Source of the DNA: Tubiluchus corallicola
Lineage: Eukaryota; Priapulida; Priapulimorpha; Priapulimorphida; Tubiluchidae
DNA: 62,000 bases
NCBI GenBank assembly: GCA_030141605.1
Contig: JAQGDQ010000367.1
Span: 1-62,000 of the forward strand
Direction of reading: 5' to 3'
Both the position numbers and the translations under genes were made by a program. The notes below the pieces were generated by a model. It saw only the letters and a program-made list of their open reading frames with translations, ran no database searches and was not told where the DNA came from. The stretch's first letter is position 1. Each line of letters opens with the position of its first letter. Below, in pieces: positions 35,986 through 48,628 of the stretch.

Positions 35986-36339
35986 GTACATCATGTTGTT
36001 TCAAAAATCCCTCATTTTTTAAAAAAATTACTAAAATTGCAATTACAAGAATAAACAAATAATTCTTTGGTTGCTGAGTCTAGATTCAAAAGAATTTTAG
36101 TGACATCGAACTTGGCTTCACAAGTATAGGTGCGATTTTACACCAGTATTCAAAGCTCTTTTCCATTATACATCGTGCAGTAATTTTGTACCTCTAATTT
36201 AAAATAAGCATTTTAACAAAAGACAACAACGCAACATTTCAAATGCAGACTCAGCTACTGAGTTAGAGTTGCCACAAAGAAAATGTCGTTTGTCGAATAG
36301 TTGCAGAAAAAATTGAAAATCAAATAACCGAGAGGTTCT

Positions 36340-36572
36340 GAAACGGTGCTGTATTACTACCACCACTACTGCCACCACCAGCATCATCATCATCATCACT
36401 ACCACCACCGTCGCATCATCATCACTACCACCACCGTCGCCGACGCCACCACCACCATCACCACCAACACCAAAACCACCAACACCACCAACACCAACAC
36501 CAAAAACCACCAACACCACCACCATCATCATCGTCATCAACATTATCATCATCATCATCATCATCATCTCCA
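36340..36572. repeat. Degenerate ACC/ATC trinucleotide tract
   Basis: An interrupted trinucleotide tract (CAC, ACC, ATC) with a local tandem duplication of a segment containing ACCACCACCGTCGC. The His/Thr- and Gly/Val-rich frames reflect the repeat. Confidence 0.9.
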
Positions 36573-39019
36573 GCCCGGAGAAAACTGACGGTAGTAAGCA
36601 GCGTCTTCAGTATTCTAGGACGGCACTGGCAAAATTATGTCAAGGAAATGCAGGCTTAGTTTGTCAAGACAGACATTCAGTTTTCTTATTGCAATCATGA
36701 TTTTAACGTACGGCTTACCAAGAATTCATACACGTGTATTAGCCTACTCGTGATTTGGTACATTTTTGATTTGCTCATTATTTTGCTCTTGGAAACTTCA
36801 CATCAACAAAATTCTCTTTTTGTTTCACGTCCGTTGAATTTATGCACGCCCACTACTTTTCGTGTCTAATCCGACCAAAGCTGCACTGCAAATTTATTCA
36901 AACTAGTTGGAAAAGCTCTTGGTTGAAGCCAGCAGCTGTTGCTACAATGCGCGTAGGCTTCTCGGCTATGTTCCACCGACTATGTATGTGCCGTATTTTG
37001 ACAGCAAATATCCCAGAATTTCTGGGATTTGACTTGAGCACTGTGTTGTCAATCAAGGCAATTGCTTCTTGTCACATTAAATGGTCGCGCAGAGTAGTTA
37101 GCAAACAAGTTACGCAGCTCAGCATCTTTATGTCATAGAAAGTATTTCTTTGAACGCGAGACTATGTAGGACTGAGAAATACAATCATTGAAGACCAATT
37201 TGTCCTTACAAACCGTCTAATGAAAAACAGGCAATAGGCGGAGCCTTTAAAAGACAGGCAAGTCCCCCAACATGCTCCCAAAATACAGCTGTTCCTTCCT
37301 CAACACAGTTGGTCACTTTCACACAATAATACCAGCTATCCTGTCGGTGCTTATTCTCCCAATATCAGTAGTCCTATTTGTTCTTATTTATAATTTTGTT
37401 ATCGCCATGTGATATCATTCGTTCTGAAGCACTTGCCTGCCCCTATTTGCCCTTATCTACCCCTGTTAGTCTGTTAATATACAAGAATAACAGTGCTGCT
37501 TTAACACTTCTGCTTTCGATATCACTGCTTGTGATTGCTCCGCCCAGTTTGTCACATTACGGCAACTGTCGCATTAACGCCAGTGTTCCTGTTTAAATTT
37601 TATGCTTTTAATATCGCTCCCGTTGCTGTAAGTGTTCTTGTCTGTTCTTATTAAAACGGCAATCTTTGCACAAGTATAAATGCTACCACAACGTGCTGCT
37701 AATGTCACTGCTCGTGTCTGCACTTATCAGCCTATCGCTTTAACCTTGTGCTTCTTCACTAACACTTCTGTTCCTGACTGCTACTCCTATCACTTTGCCA
37801 CCTTCCACAAAATGTCAGGGCTCCTGCCTTTAATGCTGCCTGTAAATTTGCTCCCGATGTAAATTCTTCTGTCATTTCTTATCAGTTTGTTACCTCAGAC
37901 ATTGTACCAAGCAGATTAGTTTGTCCCTAAATCCCTCCCTGTGTCATAAGACTATAATATCTAAGCGTTTACATCTTGAAAAACATGTCATTCAATCGCG
38001 TCTTTTTCGCATTCATGTGCGCACTCTTGTATGGAACTAGACGACTTGTAATCTAAGCTCACCATTACTATAAACAACCCAATCCAATGTGGCTGGCTTC
38101 GTGAAATAAATCACGCGGATCATGCAAATCCGCACTGCACGGTTTGAAGCAGTTTGAAACAATGCCAGCTTAGTCCTCGCTACAAGTCACAACGTAATGC
38201 CATAGCTTTCACGACTTTTCTTTACGTTTTTATCTATAGCGATCTCTTCAGGGATTTTTGCAAATTGTCAGCATTTTTTCATTCTGTCGCCTCACTTATC
38301 TACAGTTGAGAAAGAAGACGCATTTCTATACCATATATACGTCTTAACTACTCTTTTAGTTTCTATCATCGCCACCTATGATCGTCATTGTGTAACGTCC
38401 AGCGACCATTCAGAGACGTAAAGGTTCCCTGGACACTTACGATAAAATTTGCTTTCCTGACACAGTGAAAAATGCGAATTGTGACTTGAAAGTTGAAAGA
38501 TAAATTTAAAGAAGAGAAACTTACGCTGTGTGTCGTAAATGTAACGAAGATAAAAACGTCGTAAGTTTGCCACAAAAGTCGTATGAAGAGATTTTTTTTG
38601 AAATTTTTACTTAATCAATCGACAGGACTGACCAATCGAACACCTATTCAGCTAAAGAATTACTGAATTACTCTCGTAGTCATCAACGCCACTAATCTCA
38701 GTACAATGAGATAAGCATTTATGCTGCAGGTACAGCTGCTGTGTAATGCTATTGGTGCTGCCATAGCAACCCTCGTGCCCATCATATTTGAGTATTGTGT
38801 GAATCCCAACTTTGTCTTCAAACTGAATCTAATTGAAGTGTTACAGACAATTTATTTGTAGCAACCTTAAGGAGTTGCTTCTAATCTTAAGAGAGGCTAA
38901 TGGTGAAGCCACGAAAGGCGGCAACGATCATTAATAATTAGTATCAAGACGATCATTAAATCGATAATGTATAGTTTGACCCGTGTCTTTGCTTCCACGC
39001 ATTCTCTTCTCCACCGCCT
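36573..39019. other. No recognised gene; weak degenerate repeats
   Basis: Between 37370 and 37870, TCTGTTCTTAT- and CACTGCTCGTGTCTG-like words recur loosely, suggesting an eroded tandem array. A 19-bp palindrome with TTCTGGGA half-sites lies at about 37010-37028. Short frames show no known domain. Confidence 0.45.
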
Positions 39020-39056
<37 letters not shown>

Positions 39057-39204
39057 TCTCTCCCTCTCGCCTTTTCCCACTCCTCCCCATCTCTCTTTCT
39101 TTCTCTTCCTCTCCCAGTCCTCCCCTACTCTCTCCCCCTCCCCCCTCTCTCTCTCCCTCCCTCCCTTCCACTCCTCTCTCCCCCTCCCTCCCTCTCTCCC
39201 ATTC

Positions 39205-39245
<41 letters not shown>

Positions 39246-39312
39246 TCCCTCACTCCCTCCCTCCCAATCCTCTCCCTCCCATTCTTCTCTCTTTCTTTCT
39301 CGCTCTCTCAGA
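39020..39312. repeat. CT/CCT-rich polypyrimidine tract
   Basis: About 290 bp of plus-strand polypyrimidine with CT, CCCT and TTCT units and almost no purines. It is an interrupted microsatellite. The overlapping frames are Ser/Leu/Pro or Arg/Glu artefacts. Confidence 0.93.
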
Positions 39313-39774
39313 CACACCCACCTAGTTATCACTCCTGTAACTATAACGATTCGAGAAACACTAAGCCTCAATATCTCCTTCTGCATGACAGAATCTTATA
39401 ATTAATTATTACTAGTTTCTTTATTGTTTTCGAAATGGCTTCTTATATTACACTTTAGACTGTATAGCCATTTCCATTCGTGCTAGCTTTAACAGAATCA
39501 ATACGGTCATGCTGCAGACGTGTACATACTTGGACACTAGTCTCTAGGGACGCATGGCAAGTCAACTCTTCAGAGTGGACGAAAATAGCAAAGGTAAACA
39601 GTGGATTATTGAATAAACGTCCAAGCACGTGCGACTAGAATATTTCATTGTATAGTATGAGCCTGTAATAAATTGTCAGACGAATAGCTTATTGATTGGT
39701 TGGGTAAAATTGCAGCGACTTGAGCCAAGTTTAATTAAATATTTGGCATAAGTGATTGCCATCTGCGGTACAAC

Positions 39775-39963
39775 ATGACCTTCAAAAGAAGACCATTAAA
39801 TAAAAGAATTATGATTACTAAACATTACGAAGAAACGGCTATCCTACATGAGACAGTCGAAACCCTACATCAAACAGCGGCTGTTGTCATTCAAAAATGT
39901 CATAAATTGTTTACAAAGAGGAACGACAGGGGTCGACAGCTCTCAAATAATAATAACTTGTAA
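39775..39963 (+). CDS. Small open frame with an IQ-like motif
   Basis: The frame is 62 codons, starting ATGACCTTCAAAAGAAGACC and ending at TAA. It contains AAVVIQKCHKLFTKRN, which resembles the calmodulin-binding IQ consensus (IQ, then basic residues) preceded by a helical acidic stretch (YEETAILHETVETLHQ). I find no flanking splice sites or partner exons I can defend. It could be an isolated exon, a decayed gene or chance. Confidence 0.25.
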   Translation: MTFKRRPLNKRIMITKHYEETAILHETVETLHQTAAVVIQKCHKLFTKRNDRGRQLSNNNNL

Positions 39964-41100
39964 ACACGATGCAATAAGACTCATATTTATAGCTAATCAA
40001 TATTTCTTGTTACAACAGTAGATACGCAATGATTAATTCGCGGCGTTGCTTCATGACTTCCAACCTGCAATCAACCACACTCATGATTTACCAAAAAGTT
40101 AAAATTGTTAATTCACATAATATCTTGCAAATTTTACAACGGGTTTAGTAATGATCAACGTGAATTTTCTGCTTCTTCAACCAAAATAATTATAACGTCA
40201 TATATTACATGATTATCGTAGACAATTTAAATTGCCTTTTTCGTGAAACTTGGCAATAATGTTCTGTATGCACACGCTTCTGTTCAAGTGCATTTCTAGT
40301 CAAATAAGTTACGTTACGCTTCACAGTCAAATGATTTACTGACCGCTGTATCAAAAGTTCCCTTGAAAAATTCTCAGTTTATAATATTAATGAATGTGTA
40401 CTGAACTAAGCAATTTAAATAAAGTAAATCCAGTTGTTATCCTATATGTGTTTCCTGCAGGGTTGTACTAAGTCTAAAATACCACTCTTCCCATTCCATA
40501 CCTTCACCCCTCTTTGTCTCAACCGTCACAGACATCACTCCCGGTGTGTGCTGAGCTGAAACTCTGCACTAATGAAACTAGAAGATTAAGTTTTAAAGAG
40601 AAAAGCCAAGTCTTACATCAAGTTGCGCTATTGTAATCCGCTGTAGCTTAATGCTTCTGTCAGACGCTGAGCCCAGTTTATTGCTTTTCTTGTTAAATAA
40701 TTGAGTAAAATTTATGTTGTGTAACATATGGCTCAACCAAAAATCTATGACGTCAATGACGAGAAGTAGATGATTCGTGTTTGATGTACTCCGCAACGTT
40801 GCACACAGTTTTTTGCAGTAGGTTCATGCTAGCTAATAAAACGTATATAGTAACGGTTTTACTCCTGAACAGCAAGACGACAGCGCCAGCAGCAACAACA
40901 CCAAAAACACCGATACCAACAATTGAATGAACTTCTGGCAGCAGTAACAACAACAGGAACAACGGCAAAGACAGTAATGGTATGATATGACAATGACAGA
41001 CAATAACGATGACACCAGAGATAACGACGACAACAACAACAACGACAATAACAGAAGCAGCAGTAATCCAACAAAAACAATAACAATTTGTACTTTAGGG
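39964..41100. other. No recognised gene
   Basis: AT-rich. From about 40870 to 41085 an ACAACA/GACAAT-rich imperfect trinucleotide stretch gives Leu- and Cys-rich minus-strand frames that are not credible proteins. Confidence 0.5.
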
Positions 41101-41106
41101 ACGAAG

Positions 41107-41195
41107 GTATAGCTGAATGACAAATTGAGTGTATTTAGCAACCGAACTTAAGCAACACTGAATCTGGTCATTCCAAAGAGGGTGACTGACAGACA
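41107..41195 (+). repeat. 5S rRNA-related SINE, copy at 41.1 kb
   Basis: GGTATAGCTGAATGACAAAT is followed by CCGAACTTAAGCAACACTGA, ATCTGGTCA and GAGGGTGACTGACAGAC. These match the 5S 3'-half order (GAAGTTAAGCAAC, CTGGTTAGTA, GGATGGGTGACC). Among the copies here it is the most 5S-like in the GGGTGAC block. Confidence 0.5.
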
Positions 41196-41496
41196 CCACA
41201 TTTGGACGGCTTCATTTGTCACACGCTATTTAACAATAACACAAAATTTTTAAACATCCAAACGTTGATAAAATATCTCTGCCGATCTTGTATCTAATCC
41301 GAGACGCTTATCCTTGATAATTAGTTATCTTTCGGTCCCGCCAGAGACTTGTAAAAACAAAGAAAAGATAGTGCCAACAAGAAGAACGTCATCATCACGA
41401 ATTTACGTCAGTCATACCAATAAGTTATATGATGCATCTACATCCCTTCTTTAGTTTATTAGAAGCTGGAACTACACTGCATCCACTGTTCAGTAA

Positions 41497-41844
41497 ATGG
41501 CTTCATCGTTCAGTGGTTTCCCTGAAATGTTTGCTGTACTACAGCTGCTCTTTCTCATCCGAAACTTGATCTTCCCACCACAGTGCTCCTCGATCTCAGC
41601 GCAGAAGAATAGTGGCAGGAAAGTTCTTATATCAGCCATCATCGATCTGAAGCATTTCTGTACAAAACATTCAACGGGATTGCCATCAATAGATCTTATA
41701 TCAAGCAAAATGCGTTCTAATGTGTTCACATTAGAACGCATTAAAGGCATTGGTGGTGGCGCGTCCGCTATTGCATTTCAAGAACTGTTGCAAAAGTCAA
41801 GGTTCAGATGTTGCACAGCGAGGCATCGGGAAGCAAACACTTAG
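41497..41844 (+). CDS. Unrecognised 115-codon frame with internal palindrome
   Basis: The frame runs from ATGGCTTCATCGTTCAG to TAG. The antisense strand is also open over 41490-41750. The protein has a hydrophobic N-terminal stretch (MFAVLQLLFLIRNLIF) and no domain I know. A perfect 16-bp inverted repeat with a 2-bp centre (AATGCGTTCTAATGTG, at 41709-41724 and 41727-41742) lies inside. It may be a fragment of a mobile element. Coding status is uncertain. Confidence 0.25.
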   Translation: MASSFSGFPEMFAVLQLLFLIRNLIFPPQCSSISAQKNSGRKVLISAIIDLKHFCTKHSTGLPSIDLISSKMRSNVFTLERIKGIGGGASAIAFQELLQKSRFRCCTARHREANT

Positions 41845-41892
41845 TGCAGGAGCACAGCTAGAATGTACTATCTGTCATTGTACGGATCTATA

Positions 41893-42305
41893 CGAGGGCG
41901 TATTAACTAACAGGCTAACTATGCTATAGCCTAGTGTGTCAAAGTTTGAGGGGCGTCACATTATAGAAAAAATACTTATTCTCCTCGGAAAAATGTGTAT
42001 ACTTTTATATTCGTATAAAGGGGGCTTTTTATAACACACCACTTCTCAGCTTCTATATAAGTACTACATAACCAACAGGTGCAAGGTATTACACAACAAG
42101 CAGTTGAGCAGCTTGGTTGAATATAAGCGCTATGCAAATACATGTTAGTAATACTGAACACGTAGCAACTAGGTTAATAGTGTTTCTAATACACCACAAG
42201 TAATTGTTTGACTTGCTCATTACATAAATAACCATAAATTCACAATAGAGATGGACGGGACAAAACGAGCAGCCTGGGGCATCGTAAAGTCTTGATACGC
42301 CCCTG
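41893..42305. mobile_element. hAT-like MITE with perfect target duplication
   Basis: The ends read CGAGGGCGTATTA and, inverted, CAGGGGCGTATCA. The element is flanked on both sides by GATCTATA (41885-41892 and 42306-42313). The length is 413 bp with no transposase. The 8-bp duplication and (C)AGGGGCGTA-type termini are typical of hAT-superfamily elements. Confidence 0.88.
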
Positions 42306-42840
42306 GATCTATAGCTTGTATTTTAAAGCATAGTTAACCTGTATACTTGCAAAAACTTTATGAAACGACGCCAATCATAAGGTGGGTAATTTAGTGTTAA
42401 TTCAAAAAAATTACATCTAAAAGTCTAATGTTCACATATCTAAGAGTCATGAAACCACTGTCAGGTTCAATTTTTGTTACTATTACACAGGAAGACACGG
42501 AATCATTTACGCCTACAGCACATGAGCGATTTTCGCCGCATGCGATTTTTACTCGCGACGTCTGTATTATTCAGTATTCTGCAGTATTCAGTGAATAGAG
42601 TCACAAGAACTTTTTATTGTGATTTATTTGAATATGTTAACAATATGTAACAACAGTAAAAATAACGTTAGCTTTTTACTTTTTCCATTTCTTTTTAGAC
42701 TTATTCTTTAATAAATTATAAAAAATGTTATCAATTCAATGAAAATTTAAGGCTTAAAACTTTTTACGTACGGCATGCAAGCCTTTTTAGTGTTGGTATC
42801 TTCCCAGAGTTTTTTTCATTTTTAGCACTTCCTAGGAACA
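42306..42840. other. No recognised feature
   Basis: Ordinary AT-rich sequence without frames of interest. Confidence 0.5.
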
Positions 42841-42844
42841 CTTC

Positions 42845-43053
42845 GCACATCGAACAATTATGCTATATTTCAGTGTATTCAAGATTTGATTGTTTGCATT
42901 AAGCGTTTTTGAAATTGATAGTTCTTAATTAATTTTCTGAGACAATTTTTTAACTATTAACTTTTCACATTGTATATGCTGCATATCAATTATAATGCAC
43001 TGTTTGATTCAAGCCAAATAAAACTGTATACAATAAATAAATAACTATTTCTG
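42845..43053 (+). pseudogene. LINE 3' tail, copy 2 of the 44.9-kb family
   Basis: It shares with 45020-45170 the words TTCAAGAT, AAGCGTTTTTGAAA, TTGATAGTT, TTCTGAGACAAT and TTTTTAACTATTAA. It ends with AATAAAACTGTATACAATAA and a short (AATA)n tail. The coding part is decayed (LCYISVYSRF, stop, AFLKLIVLN). Confidence 0.6.
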
Positions 43054-43143
43054 TTGGTACTTAGAAAGACCTACTACTAAGTATGTTTCGTTATCATTTC
43101 TAGATTGCTGTCTCTTGTATTAATTTCAGTGATTTATGGCTTA

Positions 43144-43322
<179 letters not shown>

Positions 43323-43343
43323 TTGGAAAGGCATAATTCATTG

Positions 43344-43521
43344 GAAACAAGAGGAGGAACTGACCTACACGGGAAACAAGAGGAGGAACAGAACTACACG
43401 GGAAACAAGAGGAGGAACAGAACTACACGGGAAACAAGAGAAGGAACAGAACTACACGGGAAACAAGAGGAGGAACAGAACTACACAGGAAACAAGAGGA
43501 GGAACAGAACTCCACGGGAAC
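43344..43521. repeat. 29-bp minisatellite, about 6 copies
   Basis: The tandem unit of 29 bp includes GGAAACAAGAGGAGGAACAG and then AACTACACG. Starts of GAACTACAC at 43391, 43420 and 43449 give the exact period. Because 29 is not a multiple of three, the frames rotate and encode no consistent protein. Confidence 0.93.
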
Positions 43522-44463
43522 GGTTACGAGTTCACTGGAGGTTCTTTCTTTTGGAAGCTACAGCGACGCATTGTACGTTGCTTTGACGTCATCCATTTTA
43601 AGTACCTATAACTTGTTCAGTTACTAAAAGCTGCAGGGTTTTGCGTTAACGGTAACATCTAAGCTGAAGGATAAGAAACGCACACTACGTAGGACGTTTG
43701 CGCATTAATGATTATAAGTGTATTTATGATCAAAATCTTTGCGGCGCCTTGGCTAGTCTTTTATTAATTTATCAGTTTAAACTTTTTTATTGATCCTAGT
43801 GTGTTTTATTCAAATTCAGCAAAGCATGGTATAAGAATTCACTGCTAATGATTACAGTAATAATACTGCATTCGTGTAACGCAATTCACCAAATTTATCG
43901 AACAGGTTAAGTGCAGTATTGTGTTTTCTCTGTGCGGTACCAAAATACTCTTAGTAAGCACTTAAAATAGCCTACTTAATTTCATAAAAAATCAAAAATA
44001 TGAAAGAGAAACGAGCAGCTACAGGAACTATAGCAGAAATAACCAACCCTCGAACAACATTTATTGTATTTTAATGTACAATTAAAAATATTGAAATCAC
44101 AATACAAAATATGCGCATAAAATACTTTGCTTAAAATTGTAAACGAAAAATAAATATTTCTTATCTCCCGCCAAACGAACGTTGGTGTCTGCTGGGCAAG
44201 TTCAGTGAAGGCACGCGTTCTAAAATTTCTACAGTTTGCTTAGAAGTTCCGTTATTCTAATGTTGTGTTAAACTGTGTTTATCTAGAAATTAATCATTCG
44301 ATCAATTATGATCAAATTTAAATTGGTTACATTGCTTTAATCTACAAGATTACACATTAAAATGTGTAAGTAATTAACATTAAAATTGTATAAATAATTA
44401 ATTTACAGGTTTGTGTTGACTTTAAGTCACAGGAACAAAAAGGCACAGGAAAAAAGGAATAAA
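43522..44463. other. No recognised gene
   Basis: AT-rich. No domain-bearing frame or array was seen. Confidence 0.5.
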
Positions 44464-44482
44464 CCTAACCCTAACCCTAACC
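44464..44482. repeat. Short interstitial telomere-like tract
   Basis: CCTAACCCTAACCCTAACC, about three TTAGGG units on the minus strand. It is flanked by inverted AGTCACAGGAA and TTCCTGTGACT sequences about 130-150 bp apart. It supports a TTAGGG-type telomere lineage, weakly. Confidence 0.7.
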
Positions 44483-44904
44483 AAAATTAATTGCGGATTT
44501 TTCCCGTGACTTTTTTTACCAAATTTGTGACTTTTTTCTGTGACTTCTTTCCTGTGACTTTACTACCAGTCACAAAACAAATAAACATTTGCAGCGGAAA
44601 AATTCTCATGATGACGTATCCTACAAACATGCCGCCTGCATTTATACGTTTACGTTGATTGAGAAGAAAGAATAGTTGCATAATTGAAGCTCACATGCGT
44701 CAATACTATTGATAAGATGAGAGAGAGAGTTTTGCATAAATAATAAACTCTCTAATTGTCGTTTACAGAACCTGCAACATCGAGCCGCGGCTAAAGATTT
44801 ATAAGCTGTTTTAGCTGGCATGCACTGGAAACACCAATTCTTGATATGATTTTGATATGAATACAGAATAAAAAGAATATGTTTATACTGATGCTTTCAA
44901 AATC

Positions 44905-45170
44905 AAGGACATATTGTCCTCTCATAATATCAACATTTATGAATTGTCAAGTAACGATATTACAAATCTTCTTCTTTATGGGAACGCAAGCTTAAGCTAC
45001 GAAATGAATTGCTTAATATTTCAAGTGTCTTCAAGATTTTATTACTTGCACAAAGCGTTTTTGAAACTGATAGTTTTTAATTGATCTTCTGAGACAATGT
45101 TTTATTTTTTAACTATTAATTTTTCGTATTATATATTCTGCATATACTATATTATGACCCAGTCTGTATT
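44905..45170 (+). pseudogene. CR1-like LINE C-terminus, plus strand
   Basis: The frame reads IYELSSNDITNLLLYGNASL and continues SYEMNCLIFQVSSRF to KAFLKLIVFN. This matches in layout the minus-strand copy at 57634-58080 (NDLLRLLLCGKDEFNYVANC, KIFQCIHDFILRTKRF). It is followed by the AT-rich tail shared with 42845-43053. Only the last part of the element is present. Confidence 0.65.
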
Positions 45171-45409
45171 GTGCAGTCATGTTTTGTTATTTACAATGGT
45201 ATGTTACTATAGGCCTACTAATCGATGTCAATTAACAATGTAAATCTTGCACGTTATTTTTGTATTGTATATTGGGGAGAATCTCTGTATCTGTTATAAA
45301 TAACCCCTTCAGTGATTTTTGACATGTGCCTTTACAAATCATTGCTCTTCTTTCTCTCCTTTTATTTTTAATGAACACGAGCAAGATAAACTAGTCCTCG
45401 ACTAAGCTC
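45171..45409. other. No recognised feature
   Basis: AT-rich, nothing identified. Confidence 0.5.
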
Positions 45410-45602
45410 TCTTTTTCTCGACCTTCTTCCCTCTTCCTCTTTCTCTTGCTCGTCCTCCTACCTCCGTCCTTCTCTCTCCCTCCGTCCCTCCTCTCTAGTT
45501 CTCTCTCTTTCTCTTTCCCTCTCTCTTTCTATCTCTCTCCCTCCCTCCCCTCTCTCTCCTCCTCTTTCTCTCTTTCACTTGTCTCTATCTCTTCCTGTTC
45601 CA
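45410..45602. repeat. CT-rich polypyrimidine tract
   Basis: An interrupted CT/CCCT/TTCT tract of about 190 bp, with degenerate CGTCC words at both ends. Confidence 0.88.
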
Positions 45603-47511
45603 TACCGTCCAGCCCAGTCTAGTCCCGTCCCTTGCCATATCCTATGCCATACGGACGAAATAAGAAATTCCTTGTTCGTGGCTTAATATGCCGCCACAGT
45701 ATTGATGGAAAATGCCAGTTAACTGACACTGGATCATGATTGCTTATTATAGCAGTAAAACTGAATGTACGTGAAACTAGAAAATAGTTTGAAAGAATAG
45801 GCTCTGTGAATGGTTTGAAAAAATAGGCTCTATATACTATACGCTCTACAATTAGCAGAAAGTGTTTTCAACACAAATGCCCAAAGGTGACATTATGGTA
45901 ATTTATCCAAGTCGTAGATCGTCATTTTAGCATGTGGTGACTACAACCATCAAGGTTCAACCTTGCTCAGTTCTTTCCTCTTTTTCTTACTTAAGATACA
46001 AGGAAAAAACCTAAAAAGCCTGCTAAGTCTATACTATATTGTTTTATGGTAACAGCTTTACGTACCAATACAAAATCAATTAATTTCACACAGATGCACA
46101 ATGAATAATACAGTATGTTTAAAATACGGACGTGTCGATAACTATAGTCCATTCCTTTACCACTCTTTAGCAATCCCTGTGTTTTGGATAAAGATTGTTT
46201 GAATTGTTCTGAACGATATTCATTTTGCTTTCACTTGGCTTCTCAGCTACAAAACTCAGCCAAAATTTCACAGGCCGACAAGGAACCGCGTCCCTGTTAG
46301 CAAAATTTTGGCGAATCTGTTTATGTGAGACGGTATTTACAAGCGCTACATCGAATCCGCTCTTATTGGTCTACTGGCTATTGAGCCGTAGTTTGCTGGC
46401 TCTACAATTGTTTTCTACTCAGCAGAGGATAAAATCTAAAACAGCTACAGTAGGCATCAGTAACTGGACGCCATTAAACAATAGCGAAGTTTCACCACCC
46501 ACTTCTCTGTCAGGACGGTAACCGCCAAGGAATTTCATGCTCATGGCTCTCGCTCAGCTTAGTGTGTGGATAAATGTCAGAGTTCAGTTACACTGCCAAG
46601 CGCGCAACACGCAACACAACTCGCTCTGGCTTCATGCCTACTAAAGATAAAGAGAGTCGCGCCTGATTTAGGGAAGATATGAAAACGCGATTTCCAATTA
46701 AATTATTTTATCGATTTTTGTTGACATTTTCATTTCGAAATCGTTGCGTGCGCGCTATGGGATTAAAACGATAATCTAAGTTTATTCTGTTAAATTTGTC
46801 CCGTTTGAAGCTGGTTTGCGATTCAAGTGACGTTACAGCATTCGGTCCTTTGGCACTTAAACAAATGCATCACCATTTGTACAATTCGTAGCTGACTGCG
46901 TACATAAAGTCCTAACGGAAAGCACTTTCCGGTAGGCATAATATGAACAAGAACAAAAATACTATTTTTATAAATCTAAATCTCAAAATGATAAACAGGT
47001 TTTGCAAGCAATTTCACAAATCCATTGAACTCTTCGTAAATCGTGCATCTAGGTATCTACAGTCTGCAACATTAAACTATGGTGAAGCTATTGCATTTAC
47101 TAATGATTCCCATTACACTGCAATGTGTACAGGAGCATGGTAGTTGAAAACAATATTGACCAGAGTTTATACTACCCTGGACAATGGTCTGTAAATAGTT
47201 ACTAAATACACAACTAGGAAGGTGAGCAAATAAAGTGGTGCTGAAGACAGAAAAGGTGCAGCAAAAAGCATATAGAAACTGACAGCTATATCGACACGTA
47301 TAGAATAACGGAAGCAGATGCTCTCGATTAATGTTTTAAATTCATAAAAAGTATTGTCCAAAATTGATCGATTTGGCATATTATTACATGTTAGCTACTA
47401 AACAAGTCTTTAAGTTTTTCTGCACTTGAAAACTCTGTGATTCACGTTTTTACTTTGAATTGTGCCAGGAGTTAAATCAGTTAATTAATTATGCAATTAA
47501 TGTTATGTTTA
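45603..47511. other. No recognised gene
   Basis: The frames at 46225-46521 (+) and 46943-47143 (+) show no domain or splice context. No arrays or RNA genes were seen. Confidence 0.5.
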
Positions 47512-48197
47512 AAGGACACGAAAAGGGATGCCTGAAATAGGGTTCAGAAAAATCGCCTTAAAAATATATTACTTTACAGCAATTTTATGCATATATCGTA
47601 CTCGCATTGAAAGGAATTTTTTTTGTCTTTATTTTAATCTTCCTCAATACTGCTCCGAAGTCGCCAATACATGACGTCACTACACAAATATAAATGAGGG
47701 GAAAAAGGGCAATATTAAATTGTCCCAAAAAAGTTTCCATGCAAATCTGTATTACTTAGCATTTGACTTACCTGCTGGCAAGACTTATGTAACTAAAAAA
47801 GAAAATTTTTATTACTATTAAAAATGTTTTCACCAATTGGTAAAATGTCGCTGATTCACCCTCCAGGGTGCACCACTCACTAACCAAAAATGTATTTTTA
47901 ATCTTATTGACAAGATACAGTAATTTAAAATTTTACTCAGTTAGTGACGTGTGCGCTACGAATGCTCTGATTTTTTTCAAAGTTTATACACTGTTATTTA
48001 AACTTGTTTCAAATGACCTGTCGTCAAAATGGCGGCGTCTAACGGTCACCGCGGTATTAAATTTACGTGTTTATACAGCGTTACTGCCGATTGAAGTCCT
48101 GCAAGTCAAAAGGCAGTACGTAAGTGATATAAAATTTCAAGACGAATTTTTAAACTTTATGTTTATGGATGGTTTTCTTGTGCTTTATCTTGAACAG
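47512..48197 (-). mobile_element. MITE family 1, copy 4
   Basis: The left end is TTTAAAGGACACGAAAA and the right end is GGTTTTCTTGTGCTTTA. It has the same orientation as the copy at 13638. It shares CACCCTCCAGGGTGCACCAC, the TGACGTCA segment and CGCTACGAATGC. The 151-codon plus-strand frame at 47868-48323 lies mostly inside it and is judged non-coding. Confidence 0.75.
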
Positions 48198-48628
48198 CTA
48201 CTACCCCGCCAAGCTACAAAATACAATTGGTATTTACAGCGCTACGCAAATCGCAATTATTATCACACCGTGTTAACACACGACTCCGTAATGACTTCGT
48301 ATTCTCTTGTCTACGTGCGATAATAATAATCTAAGAGAGGCAACTTGACCCAAATAACCTAATCAACACTTGCAATTAGATGTATTGAGTGAGAGTCGGT
48401 AGTCTCAAGTGATGGATTCGCCGGCTATTGGCACCATTGAATCTTCCTAATTTGCTTGACGAGTAATTGAGTGATACGACAGTTATGGCATACCGAACAT
48501 GTCTTTGACATAACGTACTTACGCGAATGTTGATTTTTCTTCTGGCACAGTGTAGAAAGTGAAGTTAGCTTGGCGTTTCGTTGTTTAGTGTTTGTGAGTG
48601 GAAGAAGAAGGTCTAACTTTCTCTAGCT

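Noticed and set aside
38931-39405. Arg/Glu- and Ser/Pro-rich frames of 140-150 codons
   Set aside because: They are translations of a polypyrimidine tract.
47868-48323. 151-codon plus-strand frame
   Set aside because: Most of it lies inside MITE family 1 copy 4, and other copies do not keep the frame open.
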